A stretch of 64,000 nucleotides of DNA from Ichthyophis bannanicus (lineage: Eukaryota; Chordata; Amphibia; Gymnophiona; Ichthyophiidae), in contig CM066032.1 in the NCBI GenBank assembly GCA_033557465.1, positions 55,402,955 through 55,466,954 of the forward strand, written 5' to 3'. Below, one piece after another: positions 44,532-55,835 of the stretch. The translations under genes were made by a program, and so were the position numbers. The notes beneath the pieces are model-generated. The model did no database searches, was not told the DNA's origin, and worked only from the letters and a program-made list of their open reading frames with translations. Position 1 is the stretch's first letter. Each line of letters begins with the position of its first letter.

Positions 44532-44677
44532 GATGACAACGAGAAGAAAGGCGGCAGATCAAAGGGAATATGCATATGCAGGGACGAGCGACAGCAGCAG
44601 TGAAAATACTATGGTGGAAAATAATACGAGATAGACCAAAACTATAGAGCACACTGAGGCGCAGGCACACATCAACA
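44532..44677 (+). pseudogene. L1 ORF1, N-terminal part
   Basis: Starts MTTRRKAADQREYAYAGTSD and continues SSSENTMVENN to about 44677, with one frame break. It is cut by the insertion of CR1-A copy 3 and resumes at 47521. ORF1 of L1 is an RNA-binding chaperone that coats the transcript. Confidence 0.7.
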
Positions 44678-47520
44678 AAGAAACATAGAAACATGACGAC
44701 AGAAAAAGACCACATAGACTATCTAGTCTGTCCTTCCATATCAACAACTACAACAGTCCCCTTTTTTCCTTTAGAGATCCTCTGTGTTTGTCCCATGCGT
44801 TTCTGAATTCAGATACTGTCCTCATCTCTACCACCTCCACTGGGAGACTATTCCACAGATCCACCACTCTTTTCGCAAAGAAAACTTTCCGCATATCACT
44901 CCTGAGTCTATCCCCTTTCACCCTCATCCCATGTCCCCTCGTAGCAGAGCTTGCTTTCAATCGAAAGAGGCTCTCTTCCTGTGCATTTATGCCACAGAGG
45001 TATTTAAACGTCTCAATCATATCACCTCTATCCCACCTTTCCTCTAAGGTGTACATATTAAGATCCTTAAGTCTGTCCTCATATGCTTTATAATGAAGAC
45101 CACTAATCATTTTAGTAACCACCCTCTGTACTGACTCCATCCTGTTCACATCCTTTTGAAGGTGTGATCTCCAGAATTGCACACAATGCTCCAAATGAGG
45201 TCGCACCAAAGACTTACACAGAGGCACTATCACCTCCTTTTTTCTGCTAGCCATTCCTCTCCCCATGCACCCAAGCATCCTTCTAGCTTTTGCTGTTGCC
45301 TTTTCTACCTGTTTAGCTACTTTAAGATCATCTGAGACAACCACACCAAGGTCCCGCTCTTCTTTAGTGGACAAAAGTACTTCACCCTATACTATATTGC
45401 TCCCTTGGATTGCTGCAGCCCAAACACATGACGTTGCATTTTTAACATTAAATCCAAGCTGCCAAATTCTAGATCACTCTTTAAGATTAGCTAGATCCCT
45501 CCTCATGTTATCTACACCTTCCTGGGTGTCTACTCAATTGCAGATTTTGGCATCATCCGCAAAGAGGCAAACCTTACCCGACAGCCCTTCCGCTATATCA
45601 CTGACAAAGATGTTAAAAAGAATCGGACCAAGAAAAAATCCCCAGGGCACACCACTGGTAACTTCCTTCTCCTCAGAGTGAGCTCCATTTACCTGTACCC
45701 TTTGTTGCCTCCCACTCAACCAATTTCTAACCCAAGCAGTAACTATGGGTACATTCCTAGGGTGCTCAGTTTGTTTATAAGTCGTCTGTGAGGAACGGTA
45801 TTAAGGGCTTTACTCAAATCTAAATACACCACATCTAGGGCTCACCCTCGGTCCAAGTCCTTGGTCACCCAGTCAAAGAAATCAATCAGATTTGTCTGAC
45901 AAGACCTGCCTCTGGTGAATCCATGCTGCCTCAGATCCTGTAATCCGCTGGACTCCAGAAACCTCATTCAGTAGCGTTTCAAATAATTTACTCACCAACG
46001 AAGTTAAACTAATCAGCCTGTAGTTTTCAACCACATACTTACTTCCACTTTTGTGTAAAGGGACCACATGAGTCTCTCTCCAGTCCTTTGGCACCACTCC
46101 TGACTCCAACGAGGCATTGAAAAGGTCAGTCAGTGTTGCTGCTCAACGCCCCCAAGCTCCCTCAGTATTCTAGGGTGTATCCCATCCAGTCCGATCGCTT
46201 TGTCTAGTTTAAGCTAGTTTCTCACAAACACAGTCTTCTGAAAATTCTTCAAGATGTCCCATGCTTCTGTTCCTGTTTGTGGGTGTTTTCTGAGGTCCTG
46301 TTCCTGGTTCTTCATCTGTGAACACAGAGCAGAAATATTTGTTAAGCAATTCCGCTTTATCCTCATCAGCTTTTACATATTCCCCCCCCTTCACTCTTGA
46401 GACTGACAATACCACTTTTGCCCTTCCTCTTTTCATTAACATATCTGAAAAATGTCTTATCCCCCCATTTTATTGCATTGGCTATTTCCTCCTCTTTATT
46501 AATCTTTGTTTTCCTGACTACTTTGCTAGCTTCTCTTAGTTTTTCCAAATATAGATGCCTGCCTTCTTCTCTCTGTGATCTCTTGCATTTCATGAAGGCC
46601 TTCATCATTTCTTCACCTTTTCAGCAACTTCTTTCAAAAACCATAGCGGTCTCCTGTTCCTTTTACCTTTTACGGTTGGTTGCCCTTAAAATATCAGTTT
46701 TGAACACTGTTTTTCTACATCCCCCAGCTGTTGCCATCCTGCTAACGACTCCCTGAGGTTTTGGCCTATTTTGGCAAAGTTAGTCTTCCTAAAGTCTAAG
46801 ACCCTCACTTTTGAATGGATTCTATCATCCCTAGTCCTAATACTGAACCACACCATCAGGTGATCACTGGATGCAAAATGATCTCCCACTATAACATCAG
46901 AAACATTTCACCATTGGTAAGCACCAAGTCCAGTATGGCCCCTTTACGTGTGGGGTCTGTTACCAATTGCCTGAATAGTTCTCCCTGTAGAGAATCCAGG
47001 ATCTCCTTACTTCTAGATGATACTGCAGCAGGAATGTGCCAATCAACATCTGTCATATTGAAATCTCCTATCAGTAGCACTTCCCCTTTCCTAGCAATGC
47101 TGCATATGCCTTTAATTAACTCTCTGTCCACCTTTTACTCTTGTGAGGGAGGTCTGTATATCACACCAATGCAAATAGATTTCTCTTTCCCTCTTTCTAG
47201 TTTAACCCACAGTGCCTCCTCTCACCCTTTTATGCTCTGTAATTCCAAAGCTTTAATATTATTTTTTTACATATAGTGCCAATCCTCCTCCCCTTCTTCC
47301 TACCCTGTCCTTCCTGAATAAAGTATAGCTTGGCAGTTACGTCCCAGTCATGGTTTTCTGTGAACCATATTTCTGTAACTGCCACTAAATCCAAGGTGGC
47401 CTCTCCCATTAAAGCTTCAACATCTGGGATCTTATTTCTCATGCTACAGGCATTTATACACACTGCTTTCCAGATGTTGCTCCTTTTACCCATTTCATAA
47501 AAGTATTTAATGTTTCACTT
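44678..47520 (-). mobile_element. CR1-A copy 3, nearly full ORF2
   Basis: Minus order: endonuclease from 47493 (MGKRSNIWKAVCINACSMRN, AVTEIWFTENHDWD, GDFNMTDVDW), linker, RT (46442-45530 with NYRLISLTS and CLFADDAKIC, an FADD box) and an open 208-codon C-terminal frame 45374-44748 (TKEERDLGVVVSDDLKVAKQ to RVVDLWNSLPVEVVEMRTVS). The 3' tail ends at 44678. ORF1 is absent, so it is 5' truncated. It splits the L1 ORF1. Confidence 0.92.
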
Positions 47521-48420
47521 ACCTGGAACAGGGAAGAAAGACCATGCAAGGAATAAGAAAATTAACACTACGCAAGTGGTTCACAGAGATAAAAACAGAA
47601 GTACAAGCTGTGAAAATAGAGCTGAGTGAACTTATCAGCAATGTAAAGGGCAGAGCTAACACACAAGGCGAGAGATCACGGAAACAGACTAGAAGAGATG
47701 GAACAGCAATAAGAAGAAGTGCAGCAGTGGATATCAAAAACTAAAAACTGGCAAGACACAATTCAGTATAAACTGGAAGATCTGGAAAAGCACTCCTTAA
47801 GGAACAATCTACGGATCCAGATAATAGCAGAAGATAAAGAGTTTCAAGACAGCACAAAAGCAGCAGCCTCAGTGTGCTCTGAAGTGCTTTAGGAAGGGGG
47901 GACGCAGTAACCCCCGAGGACATATGAATAAGCAGAGCACAGAGTACTAGGTGTAGCAAGAATGAAGAGACCGAGAGGCATTACTATCTGCCTGACAAGA
48001 TATAAAATGAAGGAAAGCACCATGACCGAAATGAGGAGCTTGGAGGTAACCTAGTGAATATATATGAAGCTCTGTCTGTGGGTACCTTGTAGCGCAGAAG
48101 GACAATGCAACCAGTAACACAAGCCCTGAGAAGAGCTGACATTAAATATAGATGGCTGCACCCCTTCAGCTATCATTTACCCAGAAAGGGAAAACTTGGT
48201 TAAAGAAGCCCAGATAGCACTCCAAGAAATAGGAGTAAGCCAACAAGGGACACCAAATGAGCAGGAGAAAGAAGCAGCGGGTCAAAAACAGCAAAGAGAA
48301 CACAGAAGGAAATCAACAAAACTAGAGGAATTAACCAAGAACAGCGAGAGGAAAGTGGCAAAGATTGCAAAGATAGACCCAAAAGATGATAGACATGAGC
48401 ATGGTAAAAGGACTACAACC
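47521..48420 (+). pseudogene. L1 ORF1, coiled coil, RRM and C-terminal domain
   Basis: 47545 on: FTEIKTEVQAVKIELSELIS (coiled coil), then, one frame over, EEVQQWISKTKNWQ, LRNNLRIQ (RRM start) and EDKEFQDSTKAAASVC. The C-terminal domain lies near 48115-48200 (ALRRADIKYRWLHPFSYHLP). Several stops and frame changes. It continues the ORF1 begun at 44532. Confidence 0.8.
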
Positions 48421-48546
48421 CCCCCCCCCCCCCCAATATACTGATTTGGAAGAGCGGCAGAGAAGGAAAAGAAAATGGGGGAAAAGGAGAAAAGGAAAGA
48501 AAATGGGGGAAAAGGGGAAAAGGAAAGAAAATGGGGGAAAAGGAGT
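48419..48546. repeat. C16 homopolymer and 30-bp purine tandem repeat
   Basis: 48419-48434 is 16 consecutive C. 48464-48546 has about three copies of a 30-bp unit containing GGAAAGAAAATGGGGGAAAA. It lies at the end of the L1 ORF1 region, just before a SINE. Confidence 0.88.
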
Positions 48547-48567
48547 TATTACTGAAATGTTTGAATA

Positions 48568-48836
48568 ATGGATTATGGGTTGTGCAGGGAGGTCGGGGGT
48601 TCAAATCCCACTAGAGGACAGCAACCTTGGGCCGGAAGGACTGGGGTTTCTAGTCCCTCAGGTGCTCCTTGTGGTCTTGGGCAAGCCACTTAACCCTCCA
48701 TAGCCCATGTTCCCTGTAAAATAGTTATCTCCAAGTTATAATGCCCTGTTCAATGTAATTTCAGTTTGTTCAATGTAAACCGCACTGATGCAGAATAGTG
48801 TGGTATATAAGAGAATGTAAATAAATAAATAAATGA
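48568..48836 (+). mobile_element. tRNA-derived CORE-SINE with L2 tail (copy 1)
   Basis: Contains a Pol III B box (GGGGGTTCAAATCCC), a core with CTTGGGCAAGCCACTTAACC, similar to the CORE/MIR central domain, and a tail AACCGCACTGATGCAG, TGGTATATAAGAG, (AAAT)n shared with the L2 elements here, which presumably supply its reverse transcriptase. The A box is degenerate in this copy. Confidence 0.88.
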
Positions 48837-49340
48837 CAGAATCAGGCCCTATGTGAATTAATAGGAAGGGGGAGGGAAGGAGGGTAACATATGTATAAAA
48901 AGAATAAAAGTTAAGGGGAGAGTGGATGGGATAGGATATGCAAGAAGGAACAGCAAGGGTAAAAGAAGGAACTAAGGGAGGGACAGGTAGGTAGGGGGAA
49001 TTACCAAATAAGAAGGATTAGGCCAAAATACAAGGGGCAAGAGCAGGGAGAAGGAAAAGGAAGAAGAGAGGAATGGGTAGTGAAGACAAGTGAAGATAAG
49101 AGTAGAAAAGGCAGGGGAGACACGGATGCACTACTCCAGACAACACCTCTGGCTAAGGAGGTAGAATGGGAGGGGGAAAAAGAGGGGGAGGGTGGAAGAG
49201 GAGAGGGGCACGGAAGGAAAGGGGAGAGGAGGAGGAAAACAGAAGGGGGGAAGGAGAAATAAGAGGGGAGGAGAGGGGTGAAGAGAAGAGGGAGAGCTAA
49301 TGAAGGTGGAGGAAGAGAGATAGGAGGTAAAGGAATAAAC
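48837..49340 (+). mobile_element. L1 spacer between ORF1 and ORF2
   Basis: Purine-rich (AGGAAAAGGAAG, GGGAGGGGG words) and without a credible ORF. It lies between L1 ORF1 and the ORF2 ATG and is assigned to the L1 by position. Confidence 0.6.
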
Positions 49341-49909
49341 ATGGCTCCGAATAAGAACAAGAGAAAACTAACAGTAGCCACAATAAATGCTAAAGGGCTC
49401 CATACATGGCGCAAAAGGCACTTATTAGAAAAAGAAGGCAAACGTTTAAACATGGATATCCTTTGTGACCAAGAGACTTACATACGGGTAGAACAAGAAT
49501 ATATGCTAATCTCAAAATATTATCCGGCAGTCACATTAGCAGGACAAAGAGCAATCCCCCGAAAAGGGGGGGGGGGGGTGTCCTAGTACATGAAACATAC
49601 CGACATTCAATAGTAGGAGAATGCAGAAGCAGAGGAGATTTTGGTGATAAGCCTATATGGCCATAACGAACATCAAGGGGAATCATATGAGAAAATATTA
49701 AAAGACCTGGAAGAATTGGGAGACATCCACATAATCTTGGGGGGACACTTTAACTTAACTAGCAACCCAAGACTAAACGATAGTGGAGGGCAGGCAAGTA
49801 GGGGGTCTAGGAGAAAGGCAGAGCTTGAAGAAATTGAAAGAGAGGTTAGGGTTGGTAGACATATGGAGAAACAGACACCCAGGCGAACACAAGTATACAT
49901 TCTACAAAA
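49341..49909 (+). pseudogene. L1 ORF2 part 1, AP endonuclease
   Basis: MAPNKNKRKLTVATINAKGL, DILCDQETYI (L1-type LQET block) and, after a frameshift at a 13-G run (49566-49578), VISLYGHNEHQGESYEKILK, HIILGGHFN (normally GDFN) and PGEHKYTFY at the break. A second CR1 is inserted after TFY; the next residues (SHTHGTYSR) are found at 52765. It cannot encode an active protein. Confidence 0.85.
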
Positions 49910-52248
49910 AGGGACTGCTACTTCTGGAGAGAGAGCTGCAACTGTAAGTATTTACTTCTGGGAATTTTTCTAAATCTTGCGGGGAAAAGGAATTCTTTAG
50001 ATTAAAGCTGATTAATCTGTATAAATTAGAATCCAGTGTATTTGTTAAACCAGTCAGGGCCTAGTATCAGCAAAGAGCTTTTAGTTACATTAAGAACTCA
50101 ACAGGTAGCTTTCAGTTTAAGTTTAAAAACCAGCAGAGAACGTCTAGTTTACATTTAATACTCAGTCAGGGCCTAGTATCAGCAAAGAGCTTTAATTTAC
50201 ATCAAATCAGAGTATAACTTAGCATAAAGGAAAAACAGGGTCAGTATTCTTTGAGCAACAAATTGTTTCTAGAGACCTTTACATAGAGGCCTTCTAGATA
50301 GGGGGCAAGAGACCTATGAAATTGTTTTAAATAGGTGTTAAAGCCAAGTGGGCATTCAAAGGAGCATTCTGAAAGACTCCCTATATCCAAGCAAGGGCTG
50401 TATGCATCACCCAGGAAATTGGTCACAGATTACCTCAGAAGCACAGGAAAGGGCACTGTAGTAGTCAGCTTTAAATAAGTCTTCATTCCCTCCCTCCCCG
50501 ATACCCACCACCCCTGGGATAATTGTAGCTTTATAGGTGCTTAAACTTCTTAAAGGAAAGGAGGTGCCATATTCACTCTCACATGCAGCTGTTTATCCTC
50601 ATCAGGTATATCCTCATCAGGCATATATTAAGGACCTGAGATTAATTAAGCTTGAGATGAACAAAGTCCATTAAATGTATTAGATATAGTTTTATTATTA
50701 TAAGTATCCCCAGCAAACCTTAGTAAGTAAACAACTTAAATACCTAAACACAATCTTAAAACTAAGATGCAGACATCAGTCCAGCAGCGAGATGGGTGCC
50801 TTCCAGTCTTTTACATTGAGTGTCACATGTATGATTTTCTCCCAGTTGGTGAGGGGTCTTATATGTGCACTAGGTGCAAGGAGCTCTTTGCTCTCAGGGA
50901 ACAAATCCGATCCCTGGAGGCTAATGGCAGACTTGGATGACATAAGGAAGACAGAGAGATACATAGACGAGACCAAAGAGATATAGTACTGAAGTCCCAC
51001 CTCAAGTCTGGCAGCATCCCTGTTGCCATGGAGGAGAGAGGTCACGTGATAGGAGAGCATCACCCTGGTGTGGCAGGAAGTGATCCTGTAGTTAGGACCT
51101 GTCCTCCAGGTGATGTAAAACCCTCTCACACCGAGGAGATTTCTCCAGGGCCATTTGCCCACGAGGGAAGGGTTAGGGCAGCCGTTATAGTTGGTGATTC
51201 GATCATTATGCATGTAGATAGCTGGGTGGCTGGTGGACGTGAGGATCGCCTGGTAACATGCCAGCCTGGTGTGAAGGTAGCGGACCTCATGCGCCACCTA
51301 GACAACATCTTAGATAGTGCTGGGGAGGAGTCTGCTGTCTTGGTACATGTCAGTACCAATGACATAGGAAAGTATGGTAGGGGGTTCTGGAGGCTAAATT
51401 TAGGCTTTTAGGTAGGAAATTGAAATCCAGAACTTCCAGGATAGCATTCTCTGAAATGCTTTCCGTTCCACGCGCAGGACCTAAAAAGCAGGCAAAGCTC
51501 CGGAGTCTCAATGCATGGATGAGATGATGGTGCAAAAAAAGGGTTTTGGATTTGTTAAGAACTGGGGAATATTCTGGGGAAAGGAGGGGCTCTTCCGAAG
51601 GGATGGGCTTCAGCTTAACAGGGATGGAACCAGGCTGCTGGCATTAACCTTTAAAAAGGAGATAGAGCAGCTTCTAAACTAGATAATAGAGGAAAGCCGA
51701 CAGTCGCCCAAGAGCGCATGGTTCGGAACAAAATATCCTTGTAGGATACTAGCAAAGACTGAAGTTAGGGCATATTAGCAGAGAGGTTCCAGTAAAGACA
51801 AAAGTAGCCCAAATGCCCTTGAGTACAGAGCACACAGAGCTTAAAGATTCCAAATTACCCTGCCTACTGATAGCCAGAATAATATGAATAAAATACAGCC
51901 TCTAAAATGCTTGTATGCATATGCTAGAAGTCTAAAAAATAAGATGGGAGTATATATAGTACTAAATGAGAGGTTAGATATAATTGGTATCTCAGAGATA
52001 TGGTGGAAGGAGGACAACCAGTGGGACACTGTGATACCTGGGTACAAACTATATCGTAATGATAGAGCAGATCAAATTGGTGGAGGGGTTGCACTCTATA
52101 TTAGAGAGGGCATTGAGTCACAAAGGATTCAAGTTTTGCAGGAAACAAAATTCACTGTAGAATCTCTATGGATTGAAATCCCATGTAAAAAGGGGAAGGG
52201 CAAGGCGATGGTAGTGGGTGTGTACTATCAACCTATTTTAGACTAATA
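49910..52248 (+). mobile_element. CR1-B copy 2: 5' UTR, ORF1, start of ORF2
   Basis: The 5' UTR (49910-50769) contains a direct repeat with CAGTCAGGGCCTAGTATCAG (about 50053 and 50163). A decayed ORF1 (50790-51680) and the ORF2 start (51884-52248: endonuclease N-terminus, KCLYAYARSLKNKMG, GISEIWWKEDNQWD, GGGVALYIREG) follow. The rest of ORF2 is missing; a SINE lies at the gap and the CR1 3' end follows it. Inserted in L1 ORF2. Confidence 0.88.
50790..51680 (+). pseudogene. CR1-B ORF1 with SGNH-esterase domain, broken
   Basis: Cys-rich start (SYMCTRCKELFALREQIRSL) followed by a frame at 51028-51411: AAVIVGDSIIMHVDSWVAGG (nucleophile Ser block) and LVHVSTNDIGKYGRG (GxND-type block). The last block, RRDGLQLNRDGTRLL near 51600, replaces the usual Asp-x-x-His with Gln at the His position and is in another frame. 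Same architecture as the intact CR1-A ORF1 but a distinct subfamily. Confidence 0.82.
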
Positions 52249-52506
52249 AGGGGCAAGGTACTACAGGCCGGAAGGTCGGTGGTTCAAATCCCACTAGAGG
52301 ACAGCAACCTTGGGCCGGAAGGACTGGGGTTTCTAGTCCCACAGGTGCTCTTTGTGGTCTTGGGCAAGCCACTTAACCCTCCATTGCCCATGTTCCCTGT
52401 AAGTATTAGTCTATGTGTCTCATATCCCCTCGTGTTAAATGTATCCCCCAGCCGCTTTGACCCGGTGAAAAGCGGGATATAAATGCAGCTAAATAAATAA
52501 ATAAAT
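52249..52506 (+). mobile_element. tRNA-derived CORE-SINE (copy 2) at a CR1 deletion
   Basis: B box GTGGTTCAAATCCC, core CTTGGGCAAGCCACTTAACC, tail AAAGCGGGATATAAATGCAG and (AAAT)n. It sits exactly where about 2 kb of CR1-B ORF2 is missing, between the endonuclease and the last ORF2 codons. Confidence 0.88.
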
Positions 52507-52764
52507 AAGAGAAAATATTTTTTCTCTCAATGTGTAATCAAATTCTGGAATTTGTTACAGGAGGATGTTGATGAAAGGTCCATAAACCATTATTAAAGGG
52601 GAACCTGGAAATCCACTATTTGTCCAAACACAAACATTGTGGAACCTATGTCTTCTGGGGAAACTGCTAGGTGCTTGTGACCTAGATTGGTCACTATTGG
52701 AAACAGGGTACTGGGCTTCATGGACTTTGGTCTGACTTAGCTTGGCATATCTTATGTTCTTACT
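52507..52764 (+). mobile_element. CR1-B copy 2, 3' end
   Basis: Last ORF2 codons (KFWNLLQEDVDERSINHY-type reading) and a 3' UTR ending GGCATATCTTATGTTCTT. It continues the element interrupted at 52248. Confidence 0.88.
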
Positions 52765-52936
52765 CACACACACATGGAACATATAGCAGACTGGACATGA
52801 TTTGGGGGAGTGGGAAGTTGATATCAAAGTCCCAGGAGGCAGAACAGGGCATAATAACGTGGACAGATCATGCCCCAGTCAATTTAATATTTGACTTAGG
52901 TGAGGAAGATGAGGGAATCAAATTCTGGAAACTCGG
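52765..52936 (+). pseudogene. L1 ORF2 part 2, end of endonuclease
   Basis: SHTHGTYSRLDMIWGSGKLI, then EQGIITWTDHAPVNLIFDLG (catalytic DHAPV block) and EEDEGIKFWKL. This 57-residue piece fits between TFY at 49909 and NDSLLEDDN at 62817, so it belongs to the same L1. It is bounded by CR1-B on the left and L2-D2 on the right. Confidence 0.88.
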
Positions 52937-53370
52937 CGCCCCATCTGCTCTCCCTGAAGGGGATCGAGCACACCGGAGCAACACGGCCACCCCCAGGAAG
53001 TGAAGCTGCCCAATTGGGGCAGCCCGGGACAATTTAAAAATCAGCACCATTGGGCGCATCGTCCTCTCTGCCCCTTCTTCACTCCGACATCCCATCTGCT
53101 CTCCCTGAAGGGGATCAAGCACGCCGGAGCAACGCGGCCACCTTCAGGAAGTGAAGCTGCCCAATCGGGGCAGCCCGAGACAATTTAAAAAGCAGAACCA
53201 TCGGGCGCATCGTCCTCTCTGCCCCTTCTTCACTCCGGCGTCCCATCTGCTCTCCCTGAAGGGGATCGAGCATGCTGGAGCAACGCAGCCATCCCCAGGA
53301 AGTGAAGCTGCCCAATTGGGGCAGCCCAGGACAATTTAAAAAGCAGCGCCATCGGGCGCACCCGCGCCTG
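52937..53370. repeat. 150-bp tandem repeat at L2-D2 5' end
   Basis: Units start near 52937, 53087 and 53238; CCCATCTGCTCTCCCTGAAG recurs at 52941, 53091 and 53242. The third unit diverges near 53355 within GGGCGCACCCGCGCC. GC-rich, with SP1-like GGGGCAGCCC. The layout recalls monomeric promoters of some L1 elements. Confidence 0.9.
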
Positions 53371-54137
53371 GCGGGCCCGCACCTGAGGGCCTCGCCAGAG
53401 GGCCCTTTGGCATGGCCCTTAGGCGGAGGCCCTCACATCGACATCATCCTGAAACGAGGCCGGAAGACCGGACAGCAACAAGAACAGCTACCGCCATCAT
53501 AGGAATGCAACAACGTGTGAGCGCTAAGATATGTATTAACTGGAACTGCTAGATTAATCGTTAGATCTGATAGCCAATATATTAGAATTGAATTTGCTTG
53601 AAAGGTACATCTACTCACATCACTTCTGATCTACCATAGATCTGTTATAGATCCGCCACCTGAAATGTATGAAAGCGAACTCTAATTACACCACTCCTTA
53701 ACCTGCCATAGAACTGCCACAGAACCAGTACCATATTACTCTCGAATTGTCATGGAGCTGTTCTAGAAGTGCCACAAGCGCGAGCCTCAAAGCAGTGCAC
53801 TATAATATACTAAACAGCCACATACCTACACACTTAGTGACACATAACAGCTGACAGTCACCCTCAGCAAGGCATCCACCAGAGCAATACCCACCCAACC
53901 ACACAGCTCCTGCCGTGTTCCAACCACAGGACCCCGCAAAACAAGCCCCCTGGAATGGCACCCTCCCTAACTGTAACAGCATGCTTTTACCTTCTCTATA
54001 CCCTACTCCATACTGCACTCACTCTCACTGCCACTGGAAACCCGATACCAACCCGAAGGGGCACCGGCAGAAGATGGGCAGACACATCTTGACACTTCGA
54101 CTCAGAACACAAACACAACAGCCCACACCTACTCTAC
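52937..54137 (+). mobile_element. L2-D2 LINE, 5' region with tandem monomers
   Basis: Begins in the L1 with 2.8 copies of a 150-151-bp unit, then about 750 bp of leader including a possible ORF1-like frame (53915-54137). L2-D2 coding sequence resumes at 56561 after another L2 (54138-56560). Assigned by position and by the uninterrupted order once inner insertions are removed. Confidence 0.75.
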
Positions 54138-54835
54138 ATATTTTTATTTATTTATTTATTTTATTACACTTTTCTTCTATACCGCGCTATTCAGATCAGT
54201 GCAGTGTACATTCAAAACATAATATATTACAGTGCAGCAAGCTGCAATGTATTTACAATGAACAGGGTAATAAACTTGGGTATAACTAGGGAAAACTATC
54301 TACATTTCATATACATTGGCGCATACATTCATAGATATAGGCAGTTTGGGTAGGGGGGACCAGGCTGGCTAACCGTTTTCTTGCTGGGTATGTATGTTGG
54401 GGCGGTTTGGGTGGGTAGTCAGAGTGCTTATCGTCTGCTTTCCAGGATTAGATTCAGGGTAGTATCGTAAGAACAAATGATGTTTCCGCGCTTTTCTGAA
54501 TAGGGCCAGGTTCGTGATGGTTCGGATATCTGTGGGGAGAGCATTCCAGGTTCTAGGTGCGTAAATCGTGAAGGCTCTCATGGACGTTGCCTTTGTGCAT
54601 TTTGTTATTGCTTTAGGGACCTCTAATGTGTTCGCCATTGCAGATCTTCTGTTTCTATTATCCGGTAATCTGTGAATGAGCTTGCTGATGGGCGTGGGGG
54701 GCTGATTATTTAGTGCTTTGAAGGTCAGGACTAGAGTCTTGTAATGGATTCTGGCCTGTACAGGTAACCAGTGGAGTTTCATCAAAACTGGCGTTATGTG
54801 GTCTGTCCTTGCTACTCCTACTAGAACTCTCGCGG

Positions 54836-55065
54836 ATTTATTTATTTATTTATTTATTAACAATTCTTATATACCGCACTATTAGACATCAGCGCGGTTT
54901 ACATTGAACAGAAAACATCCGACAGTTTACACGTGTCTGGTCGTTACATTTAACAGGAAGTATAACTTGGCGAAATAGGGGAAACTAAATACAATGCAGG
55001 GTTATCTGATAAAGGATATCCTGGTTAACTATATACAACAGTGGTACAATAGTATATGGAACAAC
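54836..55065 (-). mobile_element. L2-tail insertion inside L2-E
   Basis: Starts with (TTTA)n at 54836-54860 and TATATACCGCACTATTAGAC (reversed L2 tail). It separates the YLG...LQ block of L2-E from its WLP block. About 230 bp, 5' truncated. Confidence 0.8.
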
Positions 55066-55544
55066 TTGCTATTTACATTGTGAAGTTGGTCTGTTGCGGG
55101 GTCTATCTGAGCTCATTGCAAGCTGGAGCGGACTTAGCGTTGCTTGTGGTAGTCCTTGAAGGATTACATTGGCGAAATACAGGTGTGGGATCACTAAGGC
55201 TTGGTAGATCGTTCGGTAGTCAGCAAGGTCAAGCAGAGGTCGTAGGTGTCGTAGTGTTCGTATCTTATTGTATACTGCCTTCACAGTGTTTCCTATATGA
55301 GTTTTCATATCCAGCCGTTGGTCGAGTGTAATGCCTAGGTAGCGAATTGTGGTTTTGGTTTTCAGTTCGGCATTATTGACTTGTAATGAAGATGGTGGGG
55401 TGAAATCCTGATTCCTCGTGATGAAGAGGACATCCGTTTTGCTGTGGTTGATCCATAGGTTTTGCATGAGCAGCCAGTCAGCTACTGCTTCAAAACATCT
55501 TATTATTGGGGAAAAATCTGGCTGGTCAATCGTAAATGGGATGT

Positions 55545-55835
55545 ATATTTATTTTATTTATTTATTTATTTACATTCTCTTATATACCGTGCTATTCTGC
55601 ATCAGTGCAGTTTTACATTGAACAGGGCATTATAACTTGGAGATAACTATTTTACAGGGAACATGGGCTATGAAGGGTTAAGTGGCTTGCTGAAGACCAC
55701 AAGGAGCACCTGTGGGACTAGAAACCCCAGTCCTTCCGGCCCAAGGTTGCTGTCCTCTAGTGGGATTTGAACCCCCGACCTTCCAGCCTGAAGTACCTTG
55801 CCCCAACCACTAGGCCACTCCTCCACTCCACTATA
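55545..55835 (-). mobile_element. tRNA-derived CORE-SINE (copy 3), best preserved
   Basis: On the minus strand: a tRNA-like head with A box TGGCCTAGTGGTTGGGGCA and B box GGGGGTTCAAATCCC, the core TTAACCC block, and an L2-like tail with TATATAAGAG and (AAAT)n at 55545-55570. Nested in L2-E. This copy keeps both Pol III boxes. Confidence 0.92.

Noticed and set aside
49001..49453. 150-codon minus-strand ORF rich in Pro/Leu/Ser
   Set aside because: Antisense of purine-rich L1 spacer; composition artefact.
55745..55835. tRNA gene suggested by A and B boxes
   Set aside because: The match is the head of a CORE-SINE with core and L2-like tail, repeated at three other places; no full cloverleaf.
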